The notes under the pieces are model-generated. The model had not been told where the DNA came from, did not search any database, and was given only the letters and a program-made list of their open reading frames with translations. DNA of 64,000 nt from Nemophila menziesii (lineage: Eukaryota; Streptophyta; Magnoliopsida; Boraginales; Hydrophyllaceae), in NCBI GenBank assembly GCA_029959085.1, contig JARWIR010000039.1, positions 4,774,001 to 4,838,000 of the forward strand. Direction: 5' to 3'. Each line of letters begins with the position of its first letter. The stretch's first letter is position 1. Shown one piece after another: positions 1 to 11,262 of this stretch. The position numbers and the translations under genes were made by a program.

Positions 1-575
1 ATTTTTTTTCGTATTCATAAAACTAAAGCAAAACAATAATTACTTTCAAAAAGTAAAATGTAATGAAAGAAGAGTACAACTGTTAAAAAAAACTAACAAT
101 CTATTTAAATAAAGTCATGTCTTGTTTTCAAATTTAAAAAAATTAAAGTTAATATTCATAAATATATTACAACTAAAGTAAAAATAAATATAAATATGAT
201 ATTATCTGACACATAACATTTAAACAATATAAATTAATTTTTGGTAAGGATATATAATGCACACAAATATATAGATTCAACTTACAATAAACAAAACTAG
301 TGAATTACAAAAAAATTATGGATTAAAATAAAAAGGAAAAGATGATAAGAGAAAAAGAATAAATCTTTTACTTGAATAAATAGCAACAAATAAGACAAAA
401 TGATTTTTTTACAAAACGTGAACCCTATACTCAAATGTTCTCTATTTTTTAAAATAAAAAATGTCATTGAATAAATTTATAATAACTCAAATTTTTTATA
501 ATCAAATAACTTATGTAGAAAAACCATCTCTTCACATCACTTCCCCCCCTCATCCCTAACCAACCACATCTTCTT
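1..575 (+). repeat. Segment A, 5' fragment, cut by window start
   Basis: The T-rich run followed by a motif like tatttataaaactaaa and the stretch that follows match the start of every segment A copy (1325, 14591, 16969, 35370, 51096). The match is closest to 51096. Near 575-585 it switches abruptly to segment C sequence, so about 1.8 kb of A, including the BED exon, is missing here. No coding potential is seen. Confidence 0.75.
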
Positions 576-1320
576 CAGTTTCCATGTACCTAAGAGATGC
601 ACAAAGGAAGAGATATTAGAGTCTCATATCATCCATGTACCTAAGAGATGCACACTCAAAGCATATTTAACGTAAAAAAATACTTAAAAGAACATAAACA
701 TCGAGATTAAACAACAAAGTATAAAATATTAAATAATGGGTAAAATACCTCAACAAAGTCCTATAAAACCCTAAAAACTTGACTAGATTATTTTATCACA
801 AAATACAAGACAATCAATTATCTATAATAATTTTTATCCAATGTGAACTTCCCCTCTAGGGCCTTGAGATCATTTAGAGAAATATCGCTCAGAATAATCA
901 CGTGTTATTGAATTTATCACGTCCTTCTCACAAGGACTGTGTCATTTGGGGTATGAAATCATTGATTGTAAATAATCAACCATAATTAGTTAATTAATTC
1001 CTTTCTGAATAGTACAACAACACTTGGCTATGAATTCAGTTGTGAATCTAACTCATCCTTAAATCTATCGTCGTCGCTGAATTCATCAAATCCATCTCAA
1101 GAGAACTACCATTTAATGGTTATGAATTCATTTAACTATAGAGAGCGATATACAAGAAGAAACTTTATTAAGTTTGTTAAAATTTTGAATAATTTATGTA
1201 TTTATTTCTTCTAAACAACTTTGTCATTGTATTATGGATGTTCAATCCAACTATTGCAAGACATTGGTAGGATGCTGAAATGTCTTGAGCATATCAGATC
1301 CAATTCGAATGTTGACAATA
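576..1320 (+). repeat. Segment C, 3' part
   Basis: This is collinear with 6340-7020, 12867-13465, 34630-35290 and 50310-51000. It includes a 16-bp direct repeat around 584 and 635 and the sequence aaataatgggtaaaatacc at 730-750. The latter is the uninterrupted version of the Helitron target at 7184/12867. Nothing coding is visible. Confidence 0.75.
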
Positions 1321-3591
1321 AATTTTTTTTTTTGGATTTATAAAACTAAATCACAACAATAAATACTTTCAAAAAATAAAATGTAATGAAAGAAGAGTAC
1401 AACTGTTAAAAAAGCTAACAATCATTTCAAATAAGGAACTGTCTTGTTATCAAATTCAAAAAATAAATTCAAGTTAATATTCATAAATATATTGCAACTA
1501 AAGTAAAAATAAATATAGATATGAAATTATTCCACACCTAACATTTAAACAATATAAACTAATTTTTGGTAAGGATATATAATGCACACGACTATATAAA
1601 TTCAACTCAAAAGCAACAAAACTAGCAAATTATAAAAAATTTATGGATCAAAATAGAAAGAAAACCCATCTCTTCACACTTTCTCTCTCATCCCTAGCCT
1701 GCCGCTCTTCTTTACATCCATAACAACTATCAAAATTGAGATCATTTTAAACCATCATCAAGTTATAACCTCATAAAAAGATAGACATTCATGAGTATCC
1801 AAATAAGGTAATCAATTTTTTATAATTAAAATTTGATTTAATTTCAACCAAATCTCTTTACTATTACAATTTTTTGGTATATTAGATATAAATCTATGTT
1901 TTATCGTACTCTTGTGTATAATAATTATACACAAATCCTGCAATATTAAGAAAGTATAGATACATTATTTATCTATAGGTGGAAAAATCTGGTCATCCCA
2001 ATAATAGAGTGGGTTAATAATTATATTGGGTGAACTTCTAAATTTAGTGTTTTATGACAATTCATTATGTCCTACCTTTACCTTATGAACTTTTGATGCT
2101 TTGAAAATAATTTAGTTAGAAAGGAAGTATGAGTTTGTGGGGCCATATGATTCTTTAACTAAATATTTCTTTTTAATTTTTAATTTTTAATTTTTAATTA
2201 GTTAAAACAATCAATCTGGAAATTGTATATCTTGCAATATAAAAATTTGTAGCACAACAATTTATCATATTAATTTTTATCATTTGTACAGTGTCTTTGC
2301 CGTGTTAAGAAGAATTTCTATTTCTTTAATACCATACTTGGGTGCTATTAATGGAGGCATTGTTCCTATTTCTCATGTATTGTCCCAAGGTATCATTCTC
2401 TAATGAAAGGTTAATATTCATTGTATATTACATGATCATGGAAATATATATGTTTGGAATCTCGTTTGCAATAGGTTAGATTCTAGTAAATGGAGCATGA
2501 ACTTGGTTTGTTAAGTATTTATTAATTAATTAACCCTTATACAAAAAATTAATAATTAATTGTTTGAGTCCCTTTGAGTATACTTGTCATTATTACAACT
2601 TTGATATTTTAGGATGAGGAAAAATATCAAAGACCTAGATTTAAACACTAAATCAAAATTCATCCAAGTTTTGGTTGTGCAAATTACATTTGAAGTTTAT
2701 TTGGTAGGAGTGAAATAGCTTGGGATACAGAGAGAAGGTTTAAAGAACCCAAATATTGTTTCTAGGAATTTTTTAGAATAACGAGTATAGAAACCATTGT
2801 CTAAACTAAATCTTTAATTTGTTTATATTTATCATTTATCTTTATTAAATATATATCTTTGTCCATTTAGAAACTACTCATGTTATATTAATAAATATTT
2901 AATTTATTTTTAAATTTTGAAGAATATGTGTGTTGTTCTTAAAAGAATATTTGTTTTATAGGAAAAGATAGTTCGTCATGACATTTCAACACAAAAAATA
3001 TCACTTTCTTACTATAAATATTATAATTATACAACAATTTGATGCATTACAATTTAAGAAAGCTTATTCTTTTTGTAGAATAATTAATGGGTTTGTCTTA
3101 GATTATTACTTTTATAAGTTTGGATAATAGGGACATATATTTGTTATAAGATGATAATTTGTAATGATTTTATGTCCTTGTACTTTATTGGGTTCTATTT
3201 AGGGATATCTTCATTATAATAATGTTTTAAATTTTTTGTCAAGAGTGGATAATTTATGAGTGAGTGAATAACATTTTTTTGTGTGCAATAGATACTTATT
3301 GTTTATTGTTTTCTGCAGGTAGCATAACCCGATACACTCAAAATTAATATTCTAAAAATGGCTTCGAAAGATATTATACGTGAGCATGGGACTCTTGTTG
3401 ATGGAAAGAAATGATAAGTTAGAATTCACTATTGTGACAAGGTTATGAGCAACGACTTTTATCGTCTTGAATACCATTTAGCTGGCATTCGAGGAGACGT
3501 CGCCAGTTGCAAGAATGTTCCTATCGATGTTAAGGAGGTTTGTCTAAATGAGATACTCGAGAAAAGAGAAAAATTAGTCAATGAAGATTAG
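1321..3591 (+). repeat. Segment A, diverged copy
   Basis: This is a full-length but diverged copy of the 2.38-kb segment A. From 2001 onward it is collinear with 46001-47578. Intron-like junctions are visible, for example an exon end at cacaag/gtatca (about 2390) and an acceptor tctgcag just before 3319, upstream of the BED exon. This suggests that segment A descends from the 5' end of a spliced gene. No long ORF remains. Confidence 0.75.
3358..3591 (+). pseudogene. BED zinc-finger exon, broken (copy 1 of 10)
   Basis: Reading from ATG 3358 gives MASKDIIREHGTLVDGKK, then two stops (TGA TAA), then VRIHYCDKVMSNDFYRLEYH followed by LAGIRGDVASCKNVPIDVKE. This is the N-terminal BED zinc finger typical of plant hAT-type transposases and their domesticated relatives, with its RLxxHLAGxRGDVxxC signature. 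The first zinc-binding Cys has become Ile (RIHYC here against RCHNC in other copies). The exon closes with LEKREKLVNED and TAG at 3589. No transposase catalytic region follows. In life such domains bind DNA; this copy cannot make a protein. It follows an intron acceptor at about 3318. Confidence 0.85.
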
Positions 3592-3783
3592 TTACAGAGC
3601 CGGTCCATGCCCAAAGCAGCCAAGGCTGTAACTTTGGCCCCGAAATTTTGAGGGCCCAAAAAAAATTTATATATAGTATTAGTTATATATCTTAAGGTTT
3701 AAAGCTAACATAGTAAATCAGTTAGCTTAGTGAAACTGTAGGGTGTTTACTTGGGAGAGATCCCAAGTTCAAAACCCACTAGC
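3592..3783 (+). mobile_element. Short non-autonomous insertion with pol III-like boxes
   Basis: About 190 bp interrupt the A/B junction, which is continuous at 26444, 37754 and 59040. The left end reads cagagccggtcc, resembling hAT-type termini. The right part has an A-box-like ttagcttagtga (3722) and a B-box-like agttcaaaaccc (3766) about 44 bp apart, the spacing of a tRNA gene. The same insertion is at 47579. Whether it is SINE-like or a hAT derivative is unresolved, and no target duplication is clear. Confidence 0.5.
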
Positions 3784-4940
3784 GACTCCTTTGAAGAGAA
3801 AGAGGGTGCTTACTAAAGGGTTCACTTCAGGGACAAAGAATTTGGAGGGAGAGATCAAAGTGGTTGTAGCATATTGTTAGAGGAATGTGCCTATACATTT
3901 AATAGGATTGTAGTTAAGGTTTTTGTTGTTAGCTCGAAAGACACAATACCCCTCGAAACATTCATGATTTCAAGTTCGATGTGATAGTCGATGAGATGGT
4001 GATGATATGAAATAAAGTTATTAGAAGTCGTGTATAAAGATGTCATTCAAATTATTACGCACTCGACAAGTGGTTTCATGAAGGAGGCAAGTAGGCGATG
4101 CTGAAAACTAGACCAAGGAATCCAATTGAGTAAAATATATCAAATTACCTGGAATTTATTAACTACATCTATATCTTAGAAAAATTTAAAACAATATCCA
4201 AACATCTTTACACTCCCACTGCTATTTTGCACAACATAGGGACTAATGTTACAATTAATTGTTGCATAATTTGGACTACTTTGGCTTAATCGCAGAAAAA
4301 AATTTGAGTTTACATAAATATGTTTCAATTTAAATGAATATGTGGGAGAATAAATAAAAAGTGACCTACTCATATTACGACATGGAATTGTATATTTTAA
4401 GAATAATTAGTAGAGTACGGATTTTCCAATCTTTTTTATTTGATTCTTCAATGTATAGAATTTTATACCTATTTGTCATTAGTGACTTATTTATTTAAAT
4501 TCAAAAATGTATATTAAAGGAATGAATATATTCATTGATTGGAGAAGTCTCTTTTTTATTAAAGAGACATAATTATTCAATTAACAATTCTGTCAAACTA
4601 GAGTGTAATTAAGATAAATTCCTCACCCACCTCATTTAGAGACATTTTGTATATAAATCTCCATTCAGTCTGTCCCTTTTACAAACCTTTTATTCATAAA
4701 ATATAACTCTATATCAATTTTTTTCTATACCATCTCGTTTTAGTTTGTATTTCAATTTGAACAGAAGGAAATTGCGTTGAGGGCAGGAATCTATGAATAG
4801 GAATAGGAACCCTGACTTAAGAGGTCGTGAAGGAAGTTGCGTTGAGGGTAGGAATCTGTGAAAAGGAATAGGAACCTTGACTTAAGGGACTCTGTCAATC
4901 AAATTGAGATTGAGTTCCACAACTAGATTGTTAATGGAGA
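3784..4940 (+). repeat. Segment B, truncated copy
   Basis: This is collinear with 47771-48930. It contains the motif gagtgtaattaagataaa, a TATA box (tatataaa, 4650) and a 5' leader that holds an internal duplication of about 65 bp (around 4765 and 4830, each with ggaatctgtgaa-type sequence). It ends inside the first exon-like block (aatattactttcat), where segment C begins. The downstream exons seen at 27950-28600 are missing here. Confidence 0.65.
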
Positions 4941-7184
4941 AGATATAAATATTACTTTCATTTTTAATTAATCTACAACCATGTTTATGGTAGGCTTTAA
5001 ATAATTATAAAAAAAGTTTTTGTTTTATAATTTTTTAATCCGATTTTGTATTTTGTTTTTTATCTCAACCAACTTTTATAATCTACTTATTTTCGTAATA
5101 TTGTATTTATTATAACTTTTGATTAATAAATATTATTTATTTATTTTTAAATAACAACTAAATTATTTAAAATACTAAAAATATAATTATAATTTCTAAT
5201 ATCTTAATATTAATCTTTATATAAACTTGTTCATATCATTCTTTGTGGAAAACAAAATAGGAGGTTGCCTCTTAATTCACGTCTAATTCAAATGCGACTT
5301 CATTTTCTAGCATTGATTCGTTAGTGGCCTCTTTCTCAAGTATTGTCACAAGGTATCATTCTCCACTGTGACAAGTGAATATTTATAAAATCTATTTATA
5401 TTTGAAACCTTGTTTGAAATAGGTTGTATTAAAAAAATAGAGCATATACTTGAATTTGTGAAATATTTAATAATTAATGAAATTGTATTCTAAAAATTGA
5501 ATCATTAATTTCTTGAGGCCCTATAAGTATAGTTGTCATTATTAACTAATCTAGTTTGAGGCCAAATATCCGAGGTTTAGATTTGAACACTAAATCAAAG
5601 TCCATCAAAAATTTAATTGTGAAACTTAACATTGTCGTTTATTTGCCAGGAGAGAAATGGTAAGGTAAAGAATGGTTAAATTTGATATAAACCCTTCTCC
5701 TATTCTTCTTCTCTTTGCTCCAGGCGTGTATCTCTCTTCTCTGGTTTAATATTTCAAGTGTTCTTACTTCTGAGCTTTTAAAATGAATATATACTAGGTT
5801 AAAACGTTTACGGTCAAATGGACTCACTTAGTTAGGTTAAAAATAGCTCAATCCATTTTTAGCTAGTGTTGGACACGAGTTACCGTGAAAGCAAGTTGCA
5901 TAACATAATCATCTTAACTCCAAATTGACGTATGTAAATTTCAACGCATCACTAATTTCAAGATATATCCAAATCAAACGAAAATTTGTTTGAAGATCCG
6001 ACCAATAAATCGTGGTGACAAAATCAAGTGACATCAAGGAATTGCCGGTAAACGCTCTAATTTCTCTAAAAGTGATTTTCAGCTTTTTTCAACGCCTTTG
6101 TATGGTTTTGAACTTGACTTCTTGACTTCCCCTAACCATCTTGGTGTCCCATCTCAAACATGTACCTAAAAGCTACAAACACAATACAACATTTATACAA
6201 AACATATCTCAACAAATAACAATTTTACTAAAATAAGATAGAAAATCAAGATATGTCAAATATTAGTAAATATTCCCTTAGTTAGGTTCAATAAACTCCC
6301 AAAATGATATCTCATGGTAATATTATTCTATCATAGAAGAAGAGATATCAGAGTCTCATATCATCCGAGTACATAAGAACTGCACACTCAACACAACACA
6401 CAAAAACTCTAGAAATAACATAAACACCCAGATTAGAGAAGAAAATGTAAAGTATCAAATAATGGGGAAAATAAATCAACTACGTCCTATAAAACCCTAA
6501 AAATATGCGTCGTGACTAGATTATTCTATCACAAAGTACAAGACAGTCAGTGATGTATAATAACTTTTATCCAAGTGAACTGCCCCTCTAAGGCCTTGAG
6601 ATCATTTAGAGAAATATAGCTTAACCTCATCACGTGCCATTGAAATTATCAAGTCCTTATCACAATGACTGCATCATTTTGGATATGAAATCATTGAGTG
6701 TAAAGAATCAACATGATTAGATAATTAATTCCATTCTAAACAGGACAACAACACTTGGCTATGAATTCAGCTAAAAATCTTAATCATCTTTAAGTCCACA
6801 CTCGGTGAATTCATAAAATCCAACTCAAGAGAACATTTATTTAATGGTTATGAATTCATTTAACTTTAGATAGCGATAGAAAAGAAGAAACTTTATTAAG
6901 TCTGTTTTGAATAATGTATGTATTTATTTCTTCTGAACAACTTTGTCATTATATCATGGATGTTCAATCCAACTATTGTAAGACATTGGTAGGTGGCTAA
7001 AATGCCTAAACATATCAGATCCAATTATTGCATGCACCTAAGAGATGCACAAAGGAAGAGATATTAGAGTCTCATATCATCCATGTACCTAAGAGATGCA
7101 CACTCAACGCATATTTAACGTACAAAAACACTAAAAAGAACATAAATATCGAGATTAAACAAGAAAGTGTAAAATATCAAATAA
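4941..7184 (+). repeat. Segment C, host of the Helitron
   Basis: This is collinear with 48950-50995 and more loosely with 33260-35290. The part 5250-5680 is recognisably related to the middle of segment A: both share cacaaggtatcattct, a gag(t/g)ccctataagta-like block and ttaaacactaaatcaaa. C is therefore an older offshoot of A. No ORF with support is found. The copy continues across the Helitron at 12867. Confidence 0.7.
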
Positions 7185-7200
7185 CTAGGTATAGCCCGTG
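7185..7200 (-). other. Helitron 3' terminus (CTAG)
   Basis: On the plus strand this reads ctaggtatagcccgtg, which is CACGGGCTATACCTAG on the element's strand. It ends in CTRR and is followed by the host T. The partner arm for the cacggg half-hairpin is not clear in the preceding 30 nt. Confidence 0.85.
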
Positions 7201-7556
7201 AAAATAAAAATCTGCTAAGAAGCATGATCATGAACAGAATTATGCGATCATGGTTTACATAACTCTAATGACGTTTCCAAGTTAGCAAACACAAAATAAT
7301 GATAAAATCAGTGTATTATTTATCAAACATCTAAACAATACTTTATAAAACAAAAAATATTCAATATGTAACGGAATTGAAATGTGTGAATCGTACATTG
7401 TCGAAATTTTAACATCGGAACATAGATGTCATAATTCTAGAAAAGGTAGCTGTGTCAACATACACATTTCTTCTAATTGGAGAAACCTGAACAACAATCT
7501 ATCAAATTGAAAAACATAAATAATTAGTAAATAATTTAAAAAACGATAAACATTAG

Positions 7557-7995
7557 TCAATTCATGGGAATCTGTACCATGTGATTCAAATCCCACCTAG
7601 CCAACCGTTTTTCATTTTTCCAGTCCTCATCCATGACCATCTTCCAGTTCTACAAATATGAACACAATTAGTTATTATTCTAGGACAATGAACTTGCAGT
7701 ATTAAAAGCTAATTTGACATAAGAGTTTGTATAATCTTACTTGTGGATGTTGTAAGCAGTACAATTCCTTCTCGTCTTTTACTGTAACGATCACATTTTT
7801 TGTGCGGATGTAATCTACCTACAAATTTACGAAAATGATATATTGTAATAACAAAGTATAAACCATGAACTACGAAACATGTATAATATAGATATGTTCA
7901 CTTACAACATCAATGAGATCTCGGTGTCTCTGCAAAAATTCAGCACGACATATTGCGAGACTAACGTAGATAGTTATGTGTGTTCTTTTCTTTTT
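7557..7995 (-). pseudogene. Three in-phase exons of an unidentified gene
   Basis: Three exons with GT..AG borders lie at 7995-7906 (90 nt), 7818-7741 (78 nt) and 7649-7557 (93 nt with the TGA stop). All are in phase 0 and join into 86 open codons. Visible sequence includes ITIYVSLAICRAEFLQRHRD, VDYIRTKNVIVTVKDEKELY and NWKMVMDEDWKNEKRLARWD, ending HMVQIPMN. The composition is charged with no membrane segment, and I do not recognise the family. They lie just downstream of the helicase remnant on the same strand. They could be the last exons of the Helitron transcript or the 3' end of a captured host gene. Unlike the neighbouring pieces they carry no stop or frameshift. Confidence 0.65.
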
Positions 7996-8086
7996 CTGCA
8001 CAATGCGAAAAAATACATACTATTAGTTATATTGTAAACGAACGAAAATATACACCTAATCACTAATCGCATACCTTTAGGATACA

Positions 8087-8552
8087 CTATATTAAAATTT
8101 CTGGGTATACAATATTAGTCGTGGTTTGATCATTTCCGGGAAGAAGCAAACTTATGCGATCATAACTCGTGCATCTAGATAATGCAACATACAGTTGTCC
8201 ATGACTAAACACAGGAATGCGCAAATCGATTCCAACAAATTTCACAGATTGTCCTTGTGATTTATTGATTGTCATGGCATATGCTAAACGAACAGGGAAT
8301 TGGCTCCTGGTCATCTTTAATGGTATATCGGAAGAAGAGGGTGTCAAAGATATTCTTGGAATGAATACCAATTACCAGATTTATCTCCGTTCAAAATAAG
8401 GGCTTCAATATCACGCGTCGAACACCTGACAACCATCAACCTCGTGCCGTTACACAATCCGTCCTTCGGCGCAATATTTCTGAACAACATGATAGGAGCG
8501 CCAACTTTCAACTCCAATCTAAATGGAGGTAACCCACTCGGATTCAATGAAT
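8087..8552 (-). pseudogene. Helitron helicase (Pif1-like), C-terminal remnant
   Basis: The minus strand encodes [20 protein letters not shown], then [10 protein letters not shown], then after a 1-nt loss near 8370 [20 protein letters not shown] and [24 protein letters not shown]. These match the last conserved helicase motifs (V and VI region) of plant RepHel proteins; [12 protein letters not shown] and YVALSR are diagnostic. Rep and helicase motifs I-IV are absent, so only about 150 residues of a protein that is normally over 1000 remain. The full protein nicks and unwinds DNA for rolling-circle transposition. The reading ends NIVYPEILI followed by TAG at about 8088. It cannot be functional. 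Confidence 0.93.
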
Positions 8553-9009
8553 TTAAAAATTACAACCGTGTTTTGTGTGTGTAAAGAGAAAAACATATAT
8601 TTGTAAAAAATAAGCTTCAACTATATCAGTGATCAAACTTATCTTTCAACTTAAAAAAGAAGCTTATCTCCAACAACACCCCAATTCATGATCAAACTTC
8701 TATTTGTAACTATCTTCTTCTCTAGTCTTACACTTTTAGCACCCTTTTTATTGTATGCAATTCCATTCCATTTCATAGAAAACAAATACACCTCCTTTCA
8801 ATTTCCTTAATGACGCTCTTAGATACCCCAAAAAAAAATTGCACTCGTACCTAGCTTTAATAAAAAAAACAGCTTTCATCAAATAATCTCTTCAAACAAA
8901 ATTGCCCCTATTATTTTTAGAAACACTTAAATTTATAGCATCAAGTATTGATCTTCTTTCTTAATTTCTAATTGTAGAAAAAATCTATTATGTATCTCAC
9001 CCTAAAAAA

Positions 9010-9190
9010 TTGTTTAAAAAAAACTGCTATAAGTCTGTTAAAATAATCATTCCTGGATTTATTGGTGGACGAATAGTGAAATGGCTTAAACGTATAACTG
9101 TCACCTCCAAAGAATCAATAAATTATTATCATTACAATGACAATAGGGTGCTTCCAACCCATGTTGATGGAGAATTAGCTACCACCCAAG
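9010..9190 (+). pseudogene. NIA: Nitrate reductase exon fragment (captured)
   Basis: The plus-strand reading contains [20 protein letters not shown] and then [19 protein letters not shown], followed by a donor-like site (caag/gtaaga, 9190). This matches the end of the molybdenum-cofactor domain and the start of the dimerisation domain of plant nitrate reductase, an NADH-dependent cytosolic enzyme that reduces nitrate to nitrite. Only about 55 residues of roughly 900 are present. Sequence upstream of YKSVKIIIP does not fit the family. It is the only captured piece read on the plus strand, opposite to the element's orientation. Confidence 0.85.
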
Positions 9191-9805
9191 GTAAGATCTT
9201 ATTTTTTATAACTATATAATCTTCTTCATATATATATAAAACTGGAATACATATATAAAATATACAAATATTTTATAATATTATATCTATTGATATATTA
9301 ATTATTTTTTAAACCCATTTTTTGTTACATAGAAAAAGTCATTTTGGACTCTTTATAATTTTGTCACATATTCCTCACCCATTACTAAATAATAATCCCC
9401 TTCTCATAACTTGATTAAAAAAAATAATAAAAGCTCTAAATTTGGTAGCATAAAATTTTATGTTTATTCCATAACCTCTTAATGAATGGCTTAAAATGAA
9501 GAACTTCACAAACCAATAGATATCAAGTGGACCATAAATTATAAGGTCCTCAATATCTAAAGAACATGAAAATGATCAAATTACCTGCAAAATAGACATC
9601 ATATCTCTTTCTGTAAATCAATGATCTTCAAGTTCGGACATAATATAAAATTAACCTCTTATTATTAAACCATTCTAGTCACTAAAAAAAACATCGAATC
9701 TACCTTCTTATTCATAATATTAACACTTATAACAAATCAAAACAATAAATATTAGCAACTAAAAAGCTTTCTCTTTTTACACCCAACTAAAATTATTTAT
9801 AAAAA

Positions 9806-9960
9806 CTATATAAATAATTGCAAAGTAACACGATCAACAGAACCGACTGAAGAATTATCCAAATTATCGATCACAACAGCTTCGTAACCACCAAGAAACA
9901 ATTGCCAAACCGTGTGAATTCCAATATACCCTGCTCCTCCTGTTTCAAATATGGAACAGA
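9806..9960 (-). pseudogene. UGE: UDP-glucose 4-epimerase exon fragment (captured)
   Basis: The minus strand encodes [20 protein letters not shown] followed by [28 protein letters not shown] is the NAD-binding glycine motif, and the VDNLDNSS-type segment is typical of plant UDP-glucose/galactose 4-epimerases, cytosolic sugar-nucleotide enzymes. The family has Ser where this copy has Ile (GYIGSHT). Only the N-terminal 45 or so residues of about 350 remain, with the catalytic YxxxK region absent. Upstream codons are unrelated. Confidence 0.88.
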
Positions 9961-10374
9961 GATTTGAGTAATCGTGTGGCCTACAAGTCACATCGATTGT
10001 ATTAGGTGAATATAAACACATCAAATTAGATTAACTAAATTAAAAAAATCCTTTATAGAAACTCTAGATCAAGCATGTGCCTTCCCAGTTTAAAATGCAA
10101 TTAGAACACAATACACAACTTTTTTTCTCCCTCCCAAATGGATATATAGTTCATGAGAATGTTCTTACCGTTAAGTTTCAGTTTCTTTATCCTCATTGAA
10201 AGCCTTACTTAAAACTTCTTGAAGTTCAATGTATCTTTGTTTCTTAAATTATCGCTCTTATGGAGTATTCCCTTATCTTATTTAATACCTCTGAACAACA
10301 TGGGAAAAAACGCTTCCCAAGTTCCACTGCTCAAACAACAAAAATTGCTATCCATCTAAAACTTGTCATGTCAT

Positions 10375-10631
10375 GTAACTTTACCAGTATTTGGGACAAA
10401 AAAAAAAGTAACTTTACCAGTTTCATGTTCCACAACAGTATTATTAACTACATGCTGATGAATTTCAGGAACAATTATGTTTTCTTTCTTTACCATTGAA
10501 CCTGTATCACTTCCAGCTGAACTTTTCTTCTCAGCTTGTACAATATTCGAGGGTTTCCATACATTATGCATACATGAACACTTTTCGCCTTTATTACAAA
10601 ACCCGTTATGAAAAAAAGTAACATGGAGCAT
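10375..10631 (-). pseudogene. CCCH zinc-finger protein fragment (captured)
   Basis: The minus strand encodes FFHNGFCNKGEKCSCMHNVW, then about 50 polar residues including EKKSSAGSDTGSMVKKEN. The pattern C-x5-C-x3-H fits a CCCH finger. The first Cys (TGT TAC at about 10620) is out of frame by one base within a run of seven T, so a homopolymer slip has broken the C-x7-C spacing. CCCH proteins bind RNA or DNA; the family member is not identifiable. A further short exon-like piece on the same strand (GIEEGFDIGNNRAVAG, about 10645-10693, followed by gtaaac) may belong to it. Confidence 0.7.
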
Positions 10632-10904
10632 TTGTCTTGTTTACCTGCAACTGCACGATTGTTCCCTATATCGAATCCTTCTTCAATTCCTGTTTAACAA
10701 AAGCACATACGTTAAATAGAGAAAAATCAAAGTTTTGGAAAAGATTTCATAAAAATAAACAATTAACTCATCTATATCATACAGGTCCTTCTGTTTTACA
10801 TCATTCGGGTATGTGCTAAATTATCATCCTGCAATACAAATATTATGATTTTAAGCAGTTTTTAAGCTAGCTAGTATTAGGGGACATACGAACCTGCTCA
10901 AAAC

Positions 10905-11060
10905 CGTCTTGGTAATTTCATCGAACAATTGTTGTGCAGTACTTCGTGGAATCAATTCAGTTAGAAAAATGAAGCTTTGTCCTTGAAGAAGATGTAATCA
11001 TCCATGAAGATCATAGACAACAGAAAAAATTCCACCTTTATCTGAGTTAATTTCACTATT
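10905..11060 (-). pseudogene. Unidentified exon-like fragment (captured)
   Basis: The minus strand reads DKGGIFSVVYDLHG, a TGA, then LHLLQGQSFIFLTELIPRST and AQQLFDEITKTVLSRF before a gtatgt donor at about 10885-10900. Codon use and residue mix look like real coding sequence, but I do not recognise the family. It lies between the ARP4 and CCCH pieces on the same strand and could belong to either gene or to a third one. Confidence 0.45.
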
Positions 11061-11262
11061 GGTTCTTATATTATGCAAAGAAAATATCATTTCAGTAAAA
11101 TAAATTTTAAACCCAAATTAGTAATGTCAGTAATTTATGAACCGAAGTCGAAGCCTGGCTTTACAATTTGAACAAAATCAATTATCTACTTCAGTTGTAG
11201 GCTTTCTTGTTGTATTATAGAGGCTCATGTTTATTTTATCACATAGTAAAAAAAAATCTTAC

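Noticed and set aside
3716..3786. Possible tRNA gene
   Set aside because: Only the A- and B-box-like motifs and their spacing fit; no acceptor stem or anticodon arm pairs convincingly, and it is inside a duplicated insertion.
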